A stretch of DNA of 64,000 bases from assembly GCA_039090855.1 (NCBI GenBank), contig CM076991.1, positions 101,568,021-101,632,020 on the forward strand. Direction: 5' to 3'. Below the pieces are notes generated by a model, which worked only from the letters and a program-made list of their open reading frames with translations, did no database searches and was not told the origin of the DNA. The first letter of the stretch is position 1; every line of letters begins with the position of its first letter. This DNA comes from Macrothele yani. Taxonomy: Eukaryota; Arthropoda; Arachnida; Araneae; Macrothelidae. Shown here piece after piece: positions 1-10,925 of the stretch. The translations under genes were made by a program, and so were the position numbers.

Positions 1-844
1 TAGTGGATAGCATTAGAGAAGAGCGAGAACTGTTGGAAATAATACTCACTTGCACGTTGTTGTTTTACATTTCGAAAAGAAATGGATAATGATTAAACAA
101 AAATGGCTGTCTTGAGATCAAATAATATCTAATAATTGTCTTATCCTTTTTTGTAAGAGAAACGATTATCAGACGCAACAATTATTTTTCATTTAAATTG
201 TGCTTGGATAATTTTCGATAGCAGTATGGTTTTCAATCATAAAAGCAACTTTTGATATCTAATATTAAACCACTGTAAATGAATTATGATATAAAATAAT
301 ACATAACCAGCCGCGGTATAATACATAAGTATAACAGTCGTTGCAGTCCGAAAAAGATTGTTTCGAATGAAGACATTGCAAGAATTTTAATATTAGATAG
401 TTAACATTGATGATAATTTTAGGCAAAATTCCTGCTGCTACATTAGGTTTTAAGGGGGTAAATATACGCAGTGTGTGTGAAAGAAGTAATGCGAAAATTG
501 AAATAGGAGATGATGATGATGATGGTAAATTTTATTTTGGATGCTCTGTTCAATAAGCATAATTATAACTACGATAAATAAGACCACCAGGTAGTAGTAG
601 TTGGACAAGGAAGTTTCACTGGAATTAGAGTCTGTATATCGGCTGCAAAAGGTATTAAGTGAGGGGTATAAGCTAAACATAAAATTTCTGCAACAAATGC
701 TATTTTGAAGTGGTAAAAGATAGTTTAAATAAAATTTGAGTAGGCTCTTTAGAGTTTTGGTATTTATCAGAAACAATATAGCAAAGTCATTGCAATTAGA
801 AAATTAAATTATCGAAAATGTCTTGTTTATTTTGAACTTACTTA
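1..844. other. AT-rich DNA without recognisable feature
   Basis: I see no gene, repeat family or RNA here. A minus-strand frame at 450-776 is of low complexity and has no family resemblance. The stretch ends at the TA dinucleotide that flanks the first Tc1-like element. Confidence 0.6.
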
Positions 845-2024
845 TACACTGCTGGCCACCCAAAATGCAACACCAAGAAGGACACGAGATAGCAAAGCCA
901 GATTTACTGGACACATAACAACAGATACAAAGATGCAGCTTACAAGCCCGTGCGACTTGCGGAACACGCAGACATCTATAGTTCGCTTGGCCCCCATGGC
1001 TGGCAATAACGGCCGCTACACGTCGCGGCATCGAACGAAAAATGCTTTGGTTGTGGGCTTGCGGTATGTCGGTCCATGCTGCTTCCACACGTTGCCACAG
1101 TTCATCAGGCGTAGCCGCGGGTGGTGCTTGCCGGGCCATCGGTTGCCGATCAGTGACCAGACGTGTTCGATAGGCGACATATCGGGAGAACAGGCGCGCC
1201 ACGGCAGCAGTGACACCTGGTGGGCCGTTCAGAATTGTTGCACGACGCTTCAACAGGACAGTGCGTGCCACGTGCGGGCGCGCATTGTCCTGTTGAAACG
1301 TGACCGCTGGCAGGTCCTGCAGGTAAGGGAGGTCTACAGGCTCCAAAATGTCGGAGATATAGCGGTGGCTGTTGCCTGTACCGGTGATGCGTACCAGAGT
1401 GGTGCGGGTGTCATATCCAATTGCGTTCCAAACCATAACGCCAGGCGACGGACCGGCATGGCGATGCATAATGCAGGCGTCATACAGTCTCTCGCCGTGG
1501 TGCCGCCAGACGCGGATCCGACCATTGTGGTGTTGCAGGCAGAAGCGGGATTCGTCGGAGAAGACAATGTCGTGCCATTCAGTAGTCCAGGTGTGGCGTT
1601 CAACGGCCCACTGCCGCCGCACTCGCCGGTGGTGTAGCGTCAATGGTAATCGGAGCAATGGGTACCGTGCGACAAGACCCCGCTCCTGCAGACGACGTCG
1701 AACGAACGGTACGTGCTGACAAAGTTGTTGCGCAACACACCCTAATTCCTGCGCTAATGTTCGTGATGTGGCGATGCGAGCCGTCAATGCCCACCGCACA
1801 GCATGCTGGTCCTCTCGTTCGGTGGTGTGCCGCGGATGTGGCAATCGCTTGTGGTGTCCCTCCTGCACCCACCGAATCCATACTTGCCTCACTGTGACTG
1901 GATGTCGTCCCACACGGGTGCCGATGTCTCGGTACGATAAACCGCTGTCGCGATGAGCCACTATTCGTCCTCTGTCGAACTCCGAAACGTACTGGAATGA
2001 TTGCCGTATTCTGCGACGAGGCAT
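804..2024 (-). pseudogene. Tc1-like transposase with catalytic segment shifted out of frame
   Basis: A DDE transposase would cut and paste its own element in the nucleus. From the MPRRR start at 2024 the frame stays open for about 400 codons and runs past the terminal repeat. The N-terminal helix-turn-helix (FDRGRIVAHRDSG), the first acid (VFSDESRF) and the second (FQQDNARPHVAR) are present. After that the expected third motif lies in another frame: LPWRACSPDMSPIEHVWSL is found on the minus strand around 1145-1215. The main frame there reads unrelated residues, then returns to the proper C-terminus (DELWQRVEAAW and SMPRRVAAVI). Two compensating frameshifts therefore remove the third catalytic glutamate while keeping the frame open. 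The native stop is also lost. Confidence 0.85.
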
Positions 2025-2256
2025 CAGGAAGCTTCCCACGCACAGGTCCGGCAGCACAACACACTTCCACTACTTACACCCCGCCTTCTGTGCACCCTTT
2101 TTATAGTGCTTCTCGATGGCGTGCCGGGCGCACATGATTTGCATATGCCCTGCAATGCTAATCGTCTGCATGTCCTCCCGCGGGCGACGCATGCTGCGAA
2201 TTTCAGGCGAATCGGATGCTTCCTTCTTGGTATTGCATTTTGGATGGCCAGCAGTG
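847..2256 (-). mobile_element. Tc1-like DNA transposon, 1.41 kb, inactive
   Basis: Both ends carry matching terminal inverted repeats: the left end starts CACTGCTGGCCACCC and the right end reads as its near-perfect inverse (CACTGCTGGCCATCC), with homology for about 38 bp. Each end abuts a TA (845-846 and 2257-2258), the target duplication of Tc1/mariner elements. The single gene inside runs on the minus strand. The ends are well preserved, so the copy is relatively young despite its broken gene. Confidence 0.95.
2095..2144 (-). promoter_or_regulatory. Putative transposase promoter (TATA and octamer)
   Basis: Read on the minus strand, a TATA box (CTATAAAAAGGG, 2095-2106) lies about 70 bases before the MPRRR start, and an octamer ATGCAAAT (2137-2144) lies 30 bases further upstream, just inside the terminal repeat. 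The motifs are seen directly; the promoter role is inferred from position. Confidence 0.5.
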
Positions 2257-2469
2257 TATTCTTAGAAGTGTTTTTTCCGTTGATTATGCGATCTTAGCTA
2301 CTAAATGTCTGATGAAGCTACCTGGAGGTAGTGAAAGCTATCATCTCTTTGTCTCTTATCATTTATACGCCTAATAAATGGAATTCATTTTCTATCGTCT
2401 TCTCATTACTTTGGCGTACAGAAACTCGCCTTTTCATCGTTCGTATATATACATTGAAGAGAAATTGAA

Positions 2470-3502
2470 TTAGAGATACCTGTCTAGTAACGTATAGCAC
2501 CAATTTAATCGTCTCGGCATGGACTCGACAAGACACCGGTAGCGTTGGGAAGCCATACGGATCCACGACCCCTGAACAAGCTCCCACAGTTCACGAAGAT
2601 TTGATGGAGGAGGGTCACAGCCTCGAACATCTCTCGATGGCATCCCAGATGTGATCGATGGGACTGAGGTCATGTGACCTATTTGGCCAAGGAAGCGAGG
2701 TCCCGCCGGTGGAGTGTTCATCTAACCATTCGGATGCAAATCGGGAGCGATGGCACGGTGCATTGTCTTGTTGTAGGATGAGGTCCCCAGTGGGAGGTTG
2801 AAGACGCACAAACGGGAGCAAATGGTTGTCCAGGATATCCCGGTAACGTTGATCTGTGAGGGACGATGTCACACGTACAAGGGGTCCCATTTCAGTCCAC
2901 GTAAACAGTCCGCAGACGAGAATGCCACCCCCACCAGCTTGAAGAGTACCCTGCTGGCAAGAAGGATCCATCGCTTCATGTAGTTTGCGCTGAACTCGTA
3001 TCCTGCCATCCGCACGTACCAACGTGAATCTCGACTCATCAGTCCAGGCAACCTTTTTCCACATATCTAGGGTCCAGTAGAGATGTTCCCGCGCCCATGC
3101 TAATCTTTGCATCCTGTGATGTGCGGTCAGCAGCGGTGCCCTCGTGGGACGATGGCTGCTTTACCCCATAGCGAGAAGATGGTTCTGAATGGTGTAGCTG
3201 CTTACACGTTTTTGTGCACCAGCGTTAAATTTCGGAGTGATTTCTTGCACTGTGGCCCGTCTATCCGCTGTTACAATGCGAGCTAGCCGACGATGATCCC
3301 GCTCATCCACACGCTGTTGTTCACGGCAGTTGGCACTTGACGGGATGGTTTTACCGGATTCGATGTACTCACGGTGCACCCGTGACACAGTGGCTCGTGA
3401 AAATTCCAGTGTCTGCACGACTTCCGAGATGGAGTGATCCATTCGTCGGGCCCCAAAAATTTGCCCACGATCAAATACGATTAGATACTTCGTCCTACCC
3501 AT
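2470..3502 (-). pseudogene. Tc1-like transposase, stop and frameshift
   Basis: From MGRTK at 3502 the frame shows a helix-turn-helix (FDRGQIFGARRMDHSISEVV) and a second one around RRLARIV. It is cut by a nonsense codon at about 3158-3160: the second copy has GGGTACAGA where this one has GGGTAAAGC. The catalytic part resumes with WTDESRFTL and LQQDNAPCH, and the third motif reads LSPIDHIWDAIE, so the usual glutamate is aspartate here. A frameshift then separates the last part (NLRELWELVQ, SMPRRL), which lies at 2470-2721 in another frame. It cannot make a full protein. Confidence 0.88.
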
Positions 3503-3541
3503 ACTGCGTCCGACTCTTACTGATTCCCGTCGCATCACTCC

Positions 3542-3570
3542 TTATATTGTCTGATCGCTGCATACGTCAT
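3542..3570 (-). promoter_or_regulatory. CRE-like site and TATA box before the transposase
   Basis: On the minus strand ATGACGTA (3563-3570) is followed by AATATAAGG (ending near 3540), about 40 bases before the start codon at 3502. The sister copy at 43.4 kb has both motifs mutated but keeps an octamer that is mutated here, so the ancestor probably had all three. Function is inferred. Confidence 0.45.
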
Positions 3571-3651
3571 GTCGTTTCTGTTTACAAGGCCGCCCACAGC
3601 GCCACATTTGTATAACGCCAGCTGTCTCTAATTCAATTGCTCTAGAGTTTA

Positions 3652-4555
3652 TTTCGAAAATATTTCAACACCAGCACGGAGGAATAACGTAACGTTCTGA
3701 CAATGACGTGTTTTAAGTTTTTAAGTTTCTTTTTAGTCGAACACGTACATTTATCTAACATGCCACTAAATTTTGGTGTTTGGCTGTTATGCCGGTACAG
3801 CCCTTCCGAAGCATCGGTTTACCAAAATGTAGTCTTTTTTTTTTCTTGAGTTTTTTATTTTCTTTGTTCTTAGCATGAAGTTACGATACTTTATCTTGTT
3901 TGTTTTATTTCGGAAGTACACAGATGGGTTTATAAACCGGGATAACTTTACTGGGAAAATGCCGCCGGTACTGAGTAAGCCGCTGAGACAGGGGTTCGAA
4001 CAATTGCTTTTTTCGACAACTTTCAGACAAACACAGTGGATAAAACCAGGAGGATAAAACCAGGAATGCTTGTCCATCCAGATAATTTGAACATGTCTCG
4101 GACATTGATGCATCAGTGTAAGCACATACTGTATCTCTGACTCGGTTTTAGGAAACAATTTATCTCAACCGAACGTCTGGACTGATAAAAAATTTATTGC
4201 CGGTAACTACGCCAGCGGACACAGTCTGAAAATTTGATCTCCCGTTACGACAGACGTCAAAACAGGCACGGACGTGGAAAATGAAATTGATTTACGGATA
4301 CGTCTCATCTACAGAAACATGCACTAGGAAAAAAGAAAAAGAACAGGGAAAAAAAAAAAAAAAGAAAAGAAAGTTGGGAAACTTTATAGCTTTCTCTTGC
4401 ACAAACCAGTATCCTTTCTCTCCACCATTAGCAGTGGAGTCGAAACCGCTGGTACGGAGGGGGCTGTTTCTGCCGTACTCTTTTGCTTGCAGGGATAAAA
4501 CATTACATATTCCCCCTTACTTTTCTTCCTGTTTTAATTATGTTCGCAATCAGAA
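3652..4555. other. Unannotated AT-rich DNA
   Basis: No gene family or repeat is recognised. There is a short direct repeat GATAAAACCAGGA around 4051-4073 and a purine run near 4330-4370. Short open frames here resemble nothing I know. Confidence 0.5.
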
Positions 4556-4885
4556 ACTGGAATAATATTTGGATTTTTTATTTCCTGCCATTTAGAATTC
4601 CTTCTGATAAAACAAAATATTTTTTTCTATTTTAATTAGTAACCATCTAGAACTCTGAATTCTTTTTACTGCCATTCCTAAGACGCGGGTTCAGTTCCCG
4701 CTTGTCAAGTATGAGAGCAAAAACTTTTGACGAAGTGCCAGACTAGTGGTTAATGAGACAAAAACCGTCTCATGAAATACCACCTTTATTAAAAAAAAAA
4801 TTGTCTTGAAATTCCTGAAAGGTATGGTGTTTTTATAGAAAGAGCAGTACTGTTTTCCATTTGATTTAAGCATAAAACCAGTCAT
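4556..4885. repeat. Dispersed repeat, first of two copies
   Basis: The stretch with TACTGCCATTCCTAAGAC (about 4668) and TGAAATTCCTGAAAGGTAT (about 4806) is matched at about 52500-52735, where the same blocks occur in the same order. It looks like the body of a SINE or other short retroelement whose tRNA-like head is seen only at the 52.4 kb copy. Confidence 0.55.
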
Positions 4886-5524
4886 TCTTTAACCCTTTAA
4901 CTGGCTGGGACGAATTAACTCGGGGTTAACAAAATGGGCTGAACAAAACTCAAAAGAATATATTCGCTGTCTAAGAAGTGGGCCGAACGCGCCTGGAACG
5001 AATTCCTTCAGGGTTTGGTGGTTCCAAAGCTGCTCATATGAGCTACGTTCAAGCCTAGAGCATTGAAAAAAGTTGCGTTCGTCCTTAGATTTGTTATTCA
5101 GACTGGTCATTCAGGCGTATGATTGACAACAATCTCTTCTGAAAAAATAACTCATAAAGGGCTATGGCAATGGAGCCACTTCAAGGAAGGAGAGAGAAGA
5201 TATTTGAGTAACTTTTTTTTTACTTTAAGTCATGGAACAGGGAATATAGGACTGGAAGGGAGGGCGTATCACCTATAATAGGTTTATTTTCGCTGGTGAT
5301 GTGATGAAAGGTGGTAAAGATAAATTATTTCCACGTAGCTTTCGTAAAACCCGGTCGCTATATGAACATTTCTGTTTGCAGGCAGCAAAAGTTTTGGGCA
5401 CCGTTTAGTTTAAGCAAAGAAAGGAAATGGAAAGGAGAGAGAGGGAGAAAGGATGAGAATAAGATTTTCTCTAGTATGTAGTTGCATATATATCACTCAT
5501 ATTTTATATTTATATAATTTGATG
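4886..5524. other. Unannotated DNA
   Basis: Nothing recognisable. A purine-rich patch lies at 5420-5455. The stretch ends at the TA that begins the next Tc1-like element. Confidence 0.5.
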
Positions 5525-5526
5525 TA

Positions 5527-6718
5527 CACCGATGAAGCATTACATTAAGACCACCTACCTAATAAGCTCTAGGACCCCCTTTAGCCCGTAAAATAGCGGC
5601 CACTCGGCGAGACATCGATTCGATGAGGTGCCGATAGGTATCCTGGGGTATCTGGTACCATAATGTCAATAGCAGGTCCTCCAGTTCCCGTACATTTCGG
5701 GGTGGTGGTAAATTAGCGAAAACCCGCTTTTCCAAGTCAAACCCCAAATGTTCGATTGGGTTCATGTCAGGTGAGTTTAAATTCCAGGGCATTAACGGAA
5801 AGTCGCCAGTATGTTCCTCGAACCATTCCTTGACGACTCTGGGAGTGTGGCATGGAGCATTATCCTGTTAATAATGGCCATCACCAGCAGGGAACACAGT
5901 TGCCATGAATGGGTGAACTTGGTCCGCAACCGTGTTCAGACACCTGACAGCTCTTAGGGATTGTGCTATTGGGATAATTGGGCCAAAAGTGTCCCAAGGA
6001 AACATCGCCCACAGCATGACACCGCTTCCGCCGGCTTGTTTCCGTCCAACAGTGCATCCAGGTGCCATAACCTCCGTTAGTAATCTGCGTATCTGCGCTC
6101 GGCTGTCTGCACCAGGAATCTGGATTCGTAAGACCAGGCCACTTTCTTCCAATCATCCACGGTCCAATCTCGATGATGTTGGGCCCATTTAATGCTTTGT
6201 TGGCGATGATGTGCAGGGAGCATGGGGACCCGGCTGAGTCTTCGGCTACGCAGGGCAATGCGCAGAAGGCTGCGATGAACTGTGTGCTGTGACACATTTC
6301 CCTAATCACCACTGTTGTAGCTGCGGGTGATTTGCCGCACTGTGGCCCTGCTCAGTCTCCGCTCCCCTCTAGCATCAATGAGCTGCTGACGATACACGAC
6401 TGGACGACGGTACGTCGTTTGGCCATCCGAGCACCACTTTTGATACGTACTCACTACGGCGGCCCGTGAATAACCCACAAGTCGCGCCGTTTCCGAGATC
6501 GTAGTTCCGAGGTGCCGTGCTTTCACAATTTGTCCTTTACCAAACTTTGATAAATCGGCAGCTGTTCCTATTCTGACTCTGAACACTCTACTAGCCACAA
6601 GCCAGTCCCCGGATTGTACATGTACTGTTCTGTGAACTTCATCTGAGTCACCGTTCGGTCTCCAGGCACACCTATTTCTCTAGGCTGGGACTGGTCGTAA
6701 ATGAAATGCTCATCGGTG
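5527..6718 (-). mobile_element. Tc1-like DNA transposon, inactive
   Basis: Left end CACCGATGAAGCATTACATT and right end (read inward on the minus strand) CACCGATGAGCATTTCATT match over about 26 bp. TA flanks the left end at 5525-5526; the right flank is decayed (CATA). The element belongs to a lineage different from the two before it. Confidence 0.88.
5559..6598 (-). pseudogene. Tc1-like transposase with first catalytic Asp replaced by Tyr
   Basis: The gene begins at MASRVFRVRIG (6598) with a helix-turn-helix (FGKGQIVKARHLGTTISETA). The first catalytic motif reads VAWSYESRF, where the family has SDESRF, so the catalytic aspartate is tyrosine. A frameshift follows, then GVMLWAMFPWDTFGPIIPI in another frame (5868-6152). 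A stop replaces the first glutamine of the QQDNAPCH motif near 5870. The last part has SPDMNPIEHLGFDLEKRV and SMSRRVAAILRAKGG with the glutamate kept. It is dead by several independent lesions. Confidence 0.88.
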
Positions 6719-6747
6719 CATAACGTCAGGGCTACGGTTCTTTCGAA

Positions 6748-6969
6748 TTTTTTTTTTTTTTTATTGGAGGTTTAACAACCACCGTGAGCAACTCAATGGG
6801 CTATAAGCAGTCGCCCGTCCCTAATTTAGGGTCACTGGTTCCAGGGAAGGGAGAGAGCCAGTGCCGTAAGACAAACACAACATCCATGCCTCACCGGGAT
6901 TCGAACCCGGACCCCTTCGGACGAATGATCAGAGGCCAACGCCTTAGACCACTGCGCCACCGGGGCGGC
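6748..6969 (-). mobile_element. SINE family S1 (tRNA-derived), full-length
   Basis: On the minus strand the head reads GGTGGCGCAGTGGTCTAAG (A box region) and GGGTTCGAATCCCGGTG (B box), followed by a conserved body and a poly-A tail (the T run at 6750-6763). An 8-bp duplication CTTTCGAA lies at 6740-6747 and 6970-6977. At least eight other copies of S1 lie in this window. Confidence 0.9.
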
Positions 6970-7009
6970 CTTTCGAAATTCATACGAATGAGGAGGTGTT
7001 CAAATGAAT

Positions 7010-7250
7010 TCAGTTTTACATCGTTTATAATATCAGTAAAACGTTTTATATTAAAAAATGTATAAAATAGATACAAAATTCAGGCTAATTTATATTTTAT
7101 GAATATAATCGCTTTATCTGTAACACCCTCAAATGACGTCATCACATCCTGTTTTAAAAAAAGCACAATAACTTCTATGAGCTGATCAAAAAACATATAT
7201 CCTGATATCTAGCTCACGTTATCAGAATATAGTTCCGACGCTCCTGACCA
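7010..7250. repeat. Dispersed repeat, first of two copies
   Basis: The block starting CAGTTTTACATCGTTTATAA and ending near AGTTCCGACGCTCCTG is matched at 53477-53705. The copy here holds an extra segment with a TGACGTCA palindrome (7134-7141) that is missing from the second copy. No coding content. Confidence 0.6.
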
Positions 7251-7362
7251 CTAGAGAATCAATTGTTCTCTGTACGTTTGATGTCTAATTCCGTATAATT
7301 TTGCATACGATCTCGCATATGCGTTCCGTTACCTGTTAAAAAGCAATGATATGCATTAAATT

Positions 7363-7572
7363 CACGAGCGCTGATGGCAAAATGTTCTAAACCCTGGCTT
7401 CTGCCCGTTCGTTCGAGATGGTCGCGCGTCCGGGAACCCGGATGAAGTTCTGATGGTTTGTTTATCTTAATTAACGGTGTATCTCCATTCCATGAAACCA
7501 GAGGCCCCAAATTAAGCACAAACGACTGCTTATGGCCCATAGAGTCTTTCACTGTAGTCGTTAAATATTTAA
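7363..7572 (+). mobile_element. Old, diverged S1 SINE copy
   Basis: A degraded plus-strand S1: the 3' part (CGACTGCTTATGGCCCATAG, then TCACTGTAGTCGTTAAA) is clearly related to the S1 body, while the tRNA-like head around 7395-7440 is much changed. Confidence 0.7.
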
Positions 7573-7649
7573 ATTAACAAGTTAGTAAAATCATGCAATG
7601 CATTGTTTATGATACGCTTTCCAACATACCAGAAATCATTGCTCAAGAT

Positions 7650-8246
7650 ATGAGGATAATGACTGTGGAATAAATCTCGGTCCTGTGCCCTGACCTTTGA
7701 TCCCATTTCGATGATATTCAACAGAAACAGTTCAGTATACATCCGAAATAACATGATAAAGTTTTGTCGCAATCGAAGCATTTTTACGTAAGTTATGATG
7801 CATAAGGGCTATGGAATAGATCCCCCTCCTGTGTCCTAGCCTTTGATTCCATTTCGCTCATTTTTAAAAGGATTCATCCCCAGGCAGGCCCCTACAACAT
7901 ATCAACATTTCATCCAAATCGAAGCATTTTTACGCAAGTTATGACGCATAATGGTGTTGAAAGGGATTCCTCTCCTATGTCCTGACCTTTGACCCATGTC
8001 ACCCATTTTCAACAGGGTTTGTCCCCAGGCGGGCCCCTACCATATACTAAAATTTCGTCAAAATCGAACCTTTTTTACGTTAATTATGACGCATAAGAGC
8101 AGTGGAATGGATCCCGCTCCTATGTCCTGCCTGACCTTTCACCCCATTTCGTTTACTTCCAATGGGATTCCTTCTCAGGTGTTACCCTACCACATACTAA
8201 AATTTCATCGAAATCGAACAATATTTACGCGAGTTATCGTGCGGAC
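7650..8246. repeat. Tandem array, about 147-bp unit, four units
   Basis: The word TTATGACGCATAA recurs at about 7792, 7939 and 8084, each preceded by TTTCATCNAAATCGAA-type sequence and by a block with CCTGACCTTTGACCCCATTTC. The last unit ends in GCGAGTTATCGTGCGGACAGAC at about 8232-8253. Units are 75-85 per cent alike by eye. Not coding. Confidence 0.75.
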
Positions 8247-8614
8247 AGACATACGCACATAACGCGTGACGTAATGAGGCAGATGGGAACCACGACCATC
8301 TGCTCGCAAGAGTTTGACGTCATTAAACTTTAATAAGATCCACAAACAACGCGTGACGTAATGAGACAGATGGCGTGACTGCGCGCCAACATCTCAATCG
8401 CGAGAATGTGACGTCATAAGATTTCTAAGCATGGGTAACATTAATGGGACGACGCCATGACACTAAAAACGTGGTAATTTGGGGTGGTTATTTAACCCAC
8501 TGAACAAATTTCCCTAAAGTCGAGATCAGGTTAACGACTTTCATAAAAATCCCCAGAGCCGTTTTCAAAATAAAATTTACATACATGTACGAATTGCTCC
8601 TTTAATAGTATGGG
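8247..8614. other. Spacer with a duplicated GCGTGACGTAATGAG word
   Basis: AACGCGTGACGTAATGAGNCAGATGG occurs at about 8260 and again at about 8347, each followed by a full TGACGTCA (8315-8322 and 8409-8416). This is a short tandem duplication of about 90 bases. A regulatory role is possible but not shown. Confidence 0.4.
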
Positions 8615-8830
8615 ATAAGGGCGATGGAATGGATCCCGATCCTATGTCCTGATCGTTGACCCCATTTCGTGCATTTTCAATAGGGTTCCTCCCCAGGTGA
8701 TCTCCTATCATATACTGAAATTTCATCAAAATCGAACCATTTTTACGCGAGTTATCGTGCGGACAGACAGACAGGCGGACGGACGGACGGACAGACAGAC
8801 GGACGGATGTGCGGACAAAGCTGCAGCATA
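8615..8830. repeat. Separate copy of the 147-bp unit with a GGACGGAC tail
   Basis: A fifth unit related to 7650-8246 runs from about 8615 and ends in GCGGACAGACAGACAGGCGG and further GGACGGAC/AGAC runs (8758-8815). The microsatellite at one edge suggests retroposition or replication slippage at the end of a dispersed unit. Confidence 0.6.
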
Positions 8831-9260
8831 TACGCTTCTTCAACCTACGGTTGGAAAGCGTAAATAACGAGAAGGCCATCGTGACACTGTGGTACGATCC
8901 ACTACACTAACCCACAAACTTCAACAGAAAGCTTTTTGAATTTCCTTAGGGATTTTCCTCGCAAAGTTTCAATTTCAATGTGGATCGCTGGTCACTACGC
9001 GAGATCTGATTTGACTCAATTTCTTCCTCCATTTCCAGGCAGAATTTTTCGAAACAGGAACAAATTAGCCAGCAAACGTAGACACAACTTTGTATACTGA
9101 AGTCTGACTCACAACTGGCGCAACGATTAGAGCGATTGAATCATCCTATGGACAGCGCCTGCGCAGTGTGCAAAACTTTTGAAATGACCTACGTATCACT
9201 GGTTTCCGTACGAACTTTCCGGTGATTCTCAGAAATCGCTGATTTCCGTACAGGCATGCG
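8831..9260. other. Unannotated DNA
   Basis: No gene or repeat is recognised in this stretch. Confidence 0.5.
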
Positions 9261-9261
9261 A

Positions 9262-9345
9262 CTACCAATACCTAATCCATCATAGCACTCGGAGCTCTGG
9301 AGCCGAGAGTTTTACGTTCGAATCCCGCCCCTGGAATAAAAATGA
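9262..9345 (+). mobile_element. tRNA-like SINE head, single degenerate copy
   Basis: AGCACTCGGAGCTCTGGAGC followed by CGTTCGAATCCCGCC looks like a tRNA-derived head with a good B box. The A box is poor and no duplication is visible. It is unlikely to be a functional tRNA. Confidence 0.4.
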
Positions 9346-9469
9346 TGGATAAATTTACTTCGTCATACTAGTTTTATTCATATGACAACGTATACTGAGT
9401 TGGTTTTGCACTAGGAACACCCTCCATTTTTAGCACGTCTTTTGTAAAAAAAGATCGTGCTTCTGTTAT

Positions 9470-10740
9470 CGGTTTGTCCGTTCGTCCGTCCGTCTGTACC
9501 CACGATATCTCTGCAACTATTAGTCCGATTTGAAAAATTCTTTTTGCATCGGGAAACTTGAAATAGGCAAATGATGATCCTTCATTTCGTTTTATTTTTA
9601 CGATGTACAATTTTGCCGGTAGAGTGCGTAAATGCAGATGATGTCGAATTCAAAAATACGTTTTATTCCACATATTTGCTTCTAAACATTCCATTGAAAA
9701 TTTGTTTTTATCTGTCGATTTCATTTATGTCGAAGAGTATTTTAGATATAGTCACTTTTTCAAATTACGCATAGATTTTCCGCTAGGGTGCGTAAAAGTA
9801 AATTACATTTTTCCCGATAACTCTTCTTCTAAAACTCCGATTTGAAAATTTTTTTCTTCAGCGGATACATTTCCTGATGGAAAATCTTTTGCATATAATT
9901 TCAAATTTTTGGTAAAGAATACTTTGGCCACCTGGGGGCGTAACCGTTAATTTTTGCTTCTGATGTATTTGCCATAAGATCGGAGCTTCTAAAATATCGA
10001 TAGAAAAATTTCTTTCGTGGACTGATGCCACTAACATCGATAAACCTTTTCAGAATATTTTCTTCTTAAAATATTTCACAGTTTCTCCACCAGGGGGCAT
10101 AGATGTACATTTTTTTTTGTCAATATATCTACTTTTAGGAGTCCGATTTGAAAAATTCCTTCTTTGTTGGATAGTGTTTTACGTGTGACATGTGGTTCAT
10201 ATAATTTCAAAATTTTCAAGTAATTCATAGACTTTCCGCTAAGGGGCGTAGCGGTAAATTGCGTGTCCCCCTATATCTCTGCTTCAAAATCTCCGATTTG
10301 AAAAATTCTTTCTGCACAGGATACAGCTCCTGATGGGAAATCGTTTGCACATCATTTCTAATTTTTGTAAAAGCAATAGTTTGGCCACCAGGTAGCGTAA
10401 GTCTTAATTTCCGCTTCTGATGTATTTCCAGCAAAATATGACCTTCTAAAATCTCGATTGAAAAAAGTCGTTTGTTGACCGATACTACTTATGTCCACAA
10501 ACCTTTTAGGAAAAATTTCTTCTTGAAAAAATGCAGGGTTTCTATGCCAGGGGGCGTAAATGCATGTCTTATTTTTGTATATATCTCTGTTTCTAAGAGT
10601 TCGTAAGCTCACGATTCTGTTTACAGCAATATCTGAGGGATTAAAAACTCGATTGAAAATGTTCTTCCTTTCGTCAGATCTATTGTTTTCCATACCGGTT
10701 CCATTGACTTTGAATAGCTTTGATAAATTTAATTTGCGTC
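9470..10740. repeat. Satellite-like array, 152-bp monomers in 456-bp higher-order units
   Basis: The motif CTCCGATTTGAAAAATTC or variants recur at about 9519, 9827, 9990, 10136, 10283, 10448 and 10640, that is about every 152 bases. Each monomer also has a CCACCAGGGGGCGTAAATG-type word. The block 9827-10282 matches 10283-10738 monomer by monomer, giving a 456-bp repeat of three monomers. The left edge has a TCCGTTCGTCCGTCCGTCTG run (9478-9497). Confidence 0.7.
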
Positions 10741-10789
10741 AGAGCGGCTTATTACACCCGAAAATTCGGTATCATCTTTCTTGTACATA

Positions 10790-10925
10790 TTCGAAGCGAT
10801 AACGAAGTACCACGTGATATGAACGTCACGTTCGGCTACTATAAATTGTGCACACCCGAAAGCATACCCGGGCGCTATCTGGGAGACGCGGCTTCGATTC
10901 CCGCTCCAGGACGAAATTTTAAAAT
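10790..10925 (+). mobile_element. tRNA-like fragment
   Basis: CGAAAGCATACCCGGGCGC and GCGGCTTCGATTCCCGCTCC resemble a tRNA-derived SINE head with a B box at about 10890. Degenerate, with no second copy in the window. Confidence 0.35.

Larger units (their letters stand above)
2452..3649 (-). mobile_element. Tc1-like DNA transposon (family shared with 43387-44599)
   Basis: Terminal inverted repeats are about 25 bp: the left end reads CATTGAAGAGAAATTGAATT and the right end is its inverse with a few changes. TA lies at 2450-2451 and 3650-3651. A second copy of the same family lies on the plus strand at 43387-44599, and the two align along their whole length, which makes the mutations in each easy to see. 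Confidence 0.93.

Noticed and set aside
933..1637. Plus-strand 234-codon frame
   Set aside because: It is the antisense shadow of the Tc1-like transposase.
804..2057. Functional 417-residue transposase
   Set aside because: The third catalytic motif is out of frame and the native stop is lost, so length is misleading.
7134..8416. TGACGTCA palindromes at 7134, 8315 and 8409 as host enhancers
   Set aside because: They lie in repeated DNA with no gene nearby; I kept CRE calls only where a TATA box and a transposase start follow.
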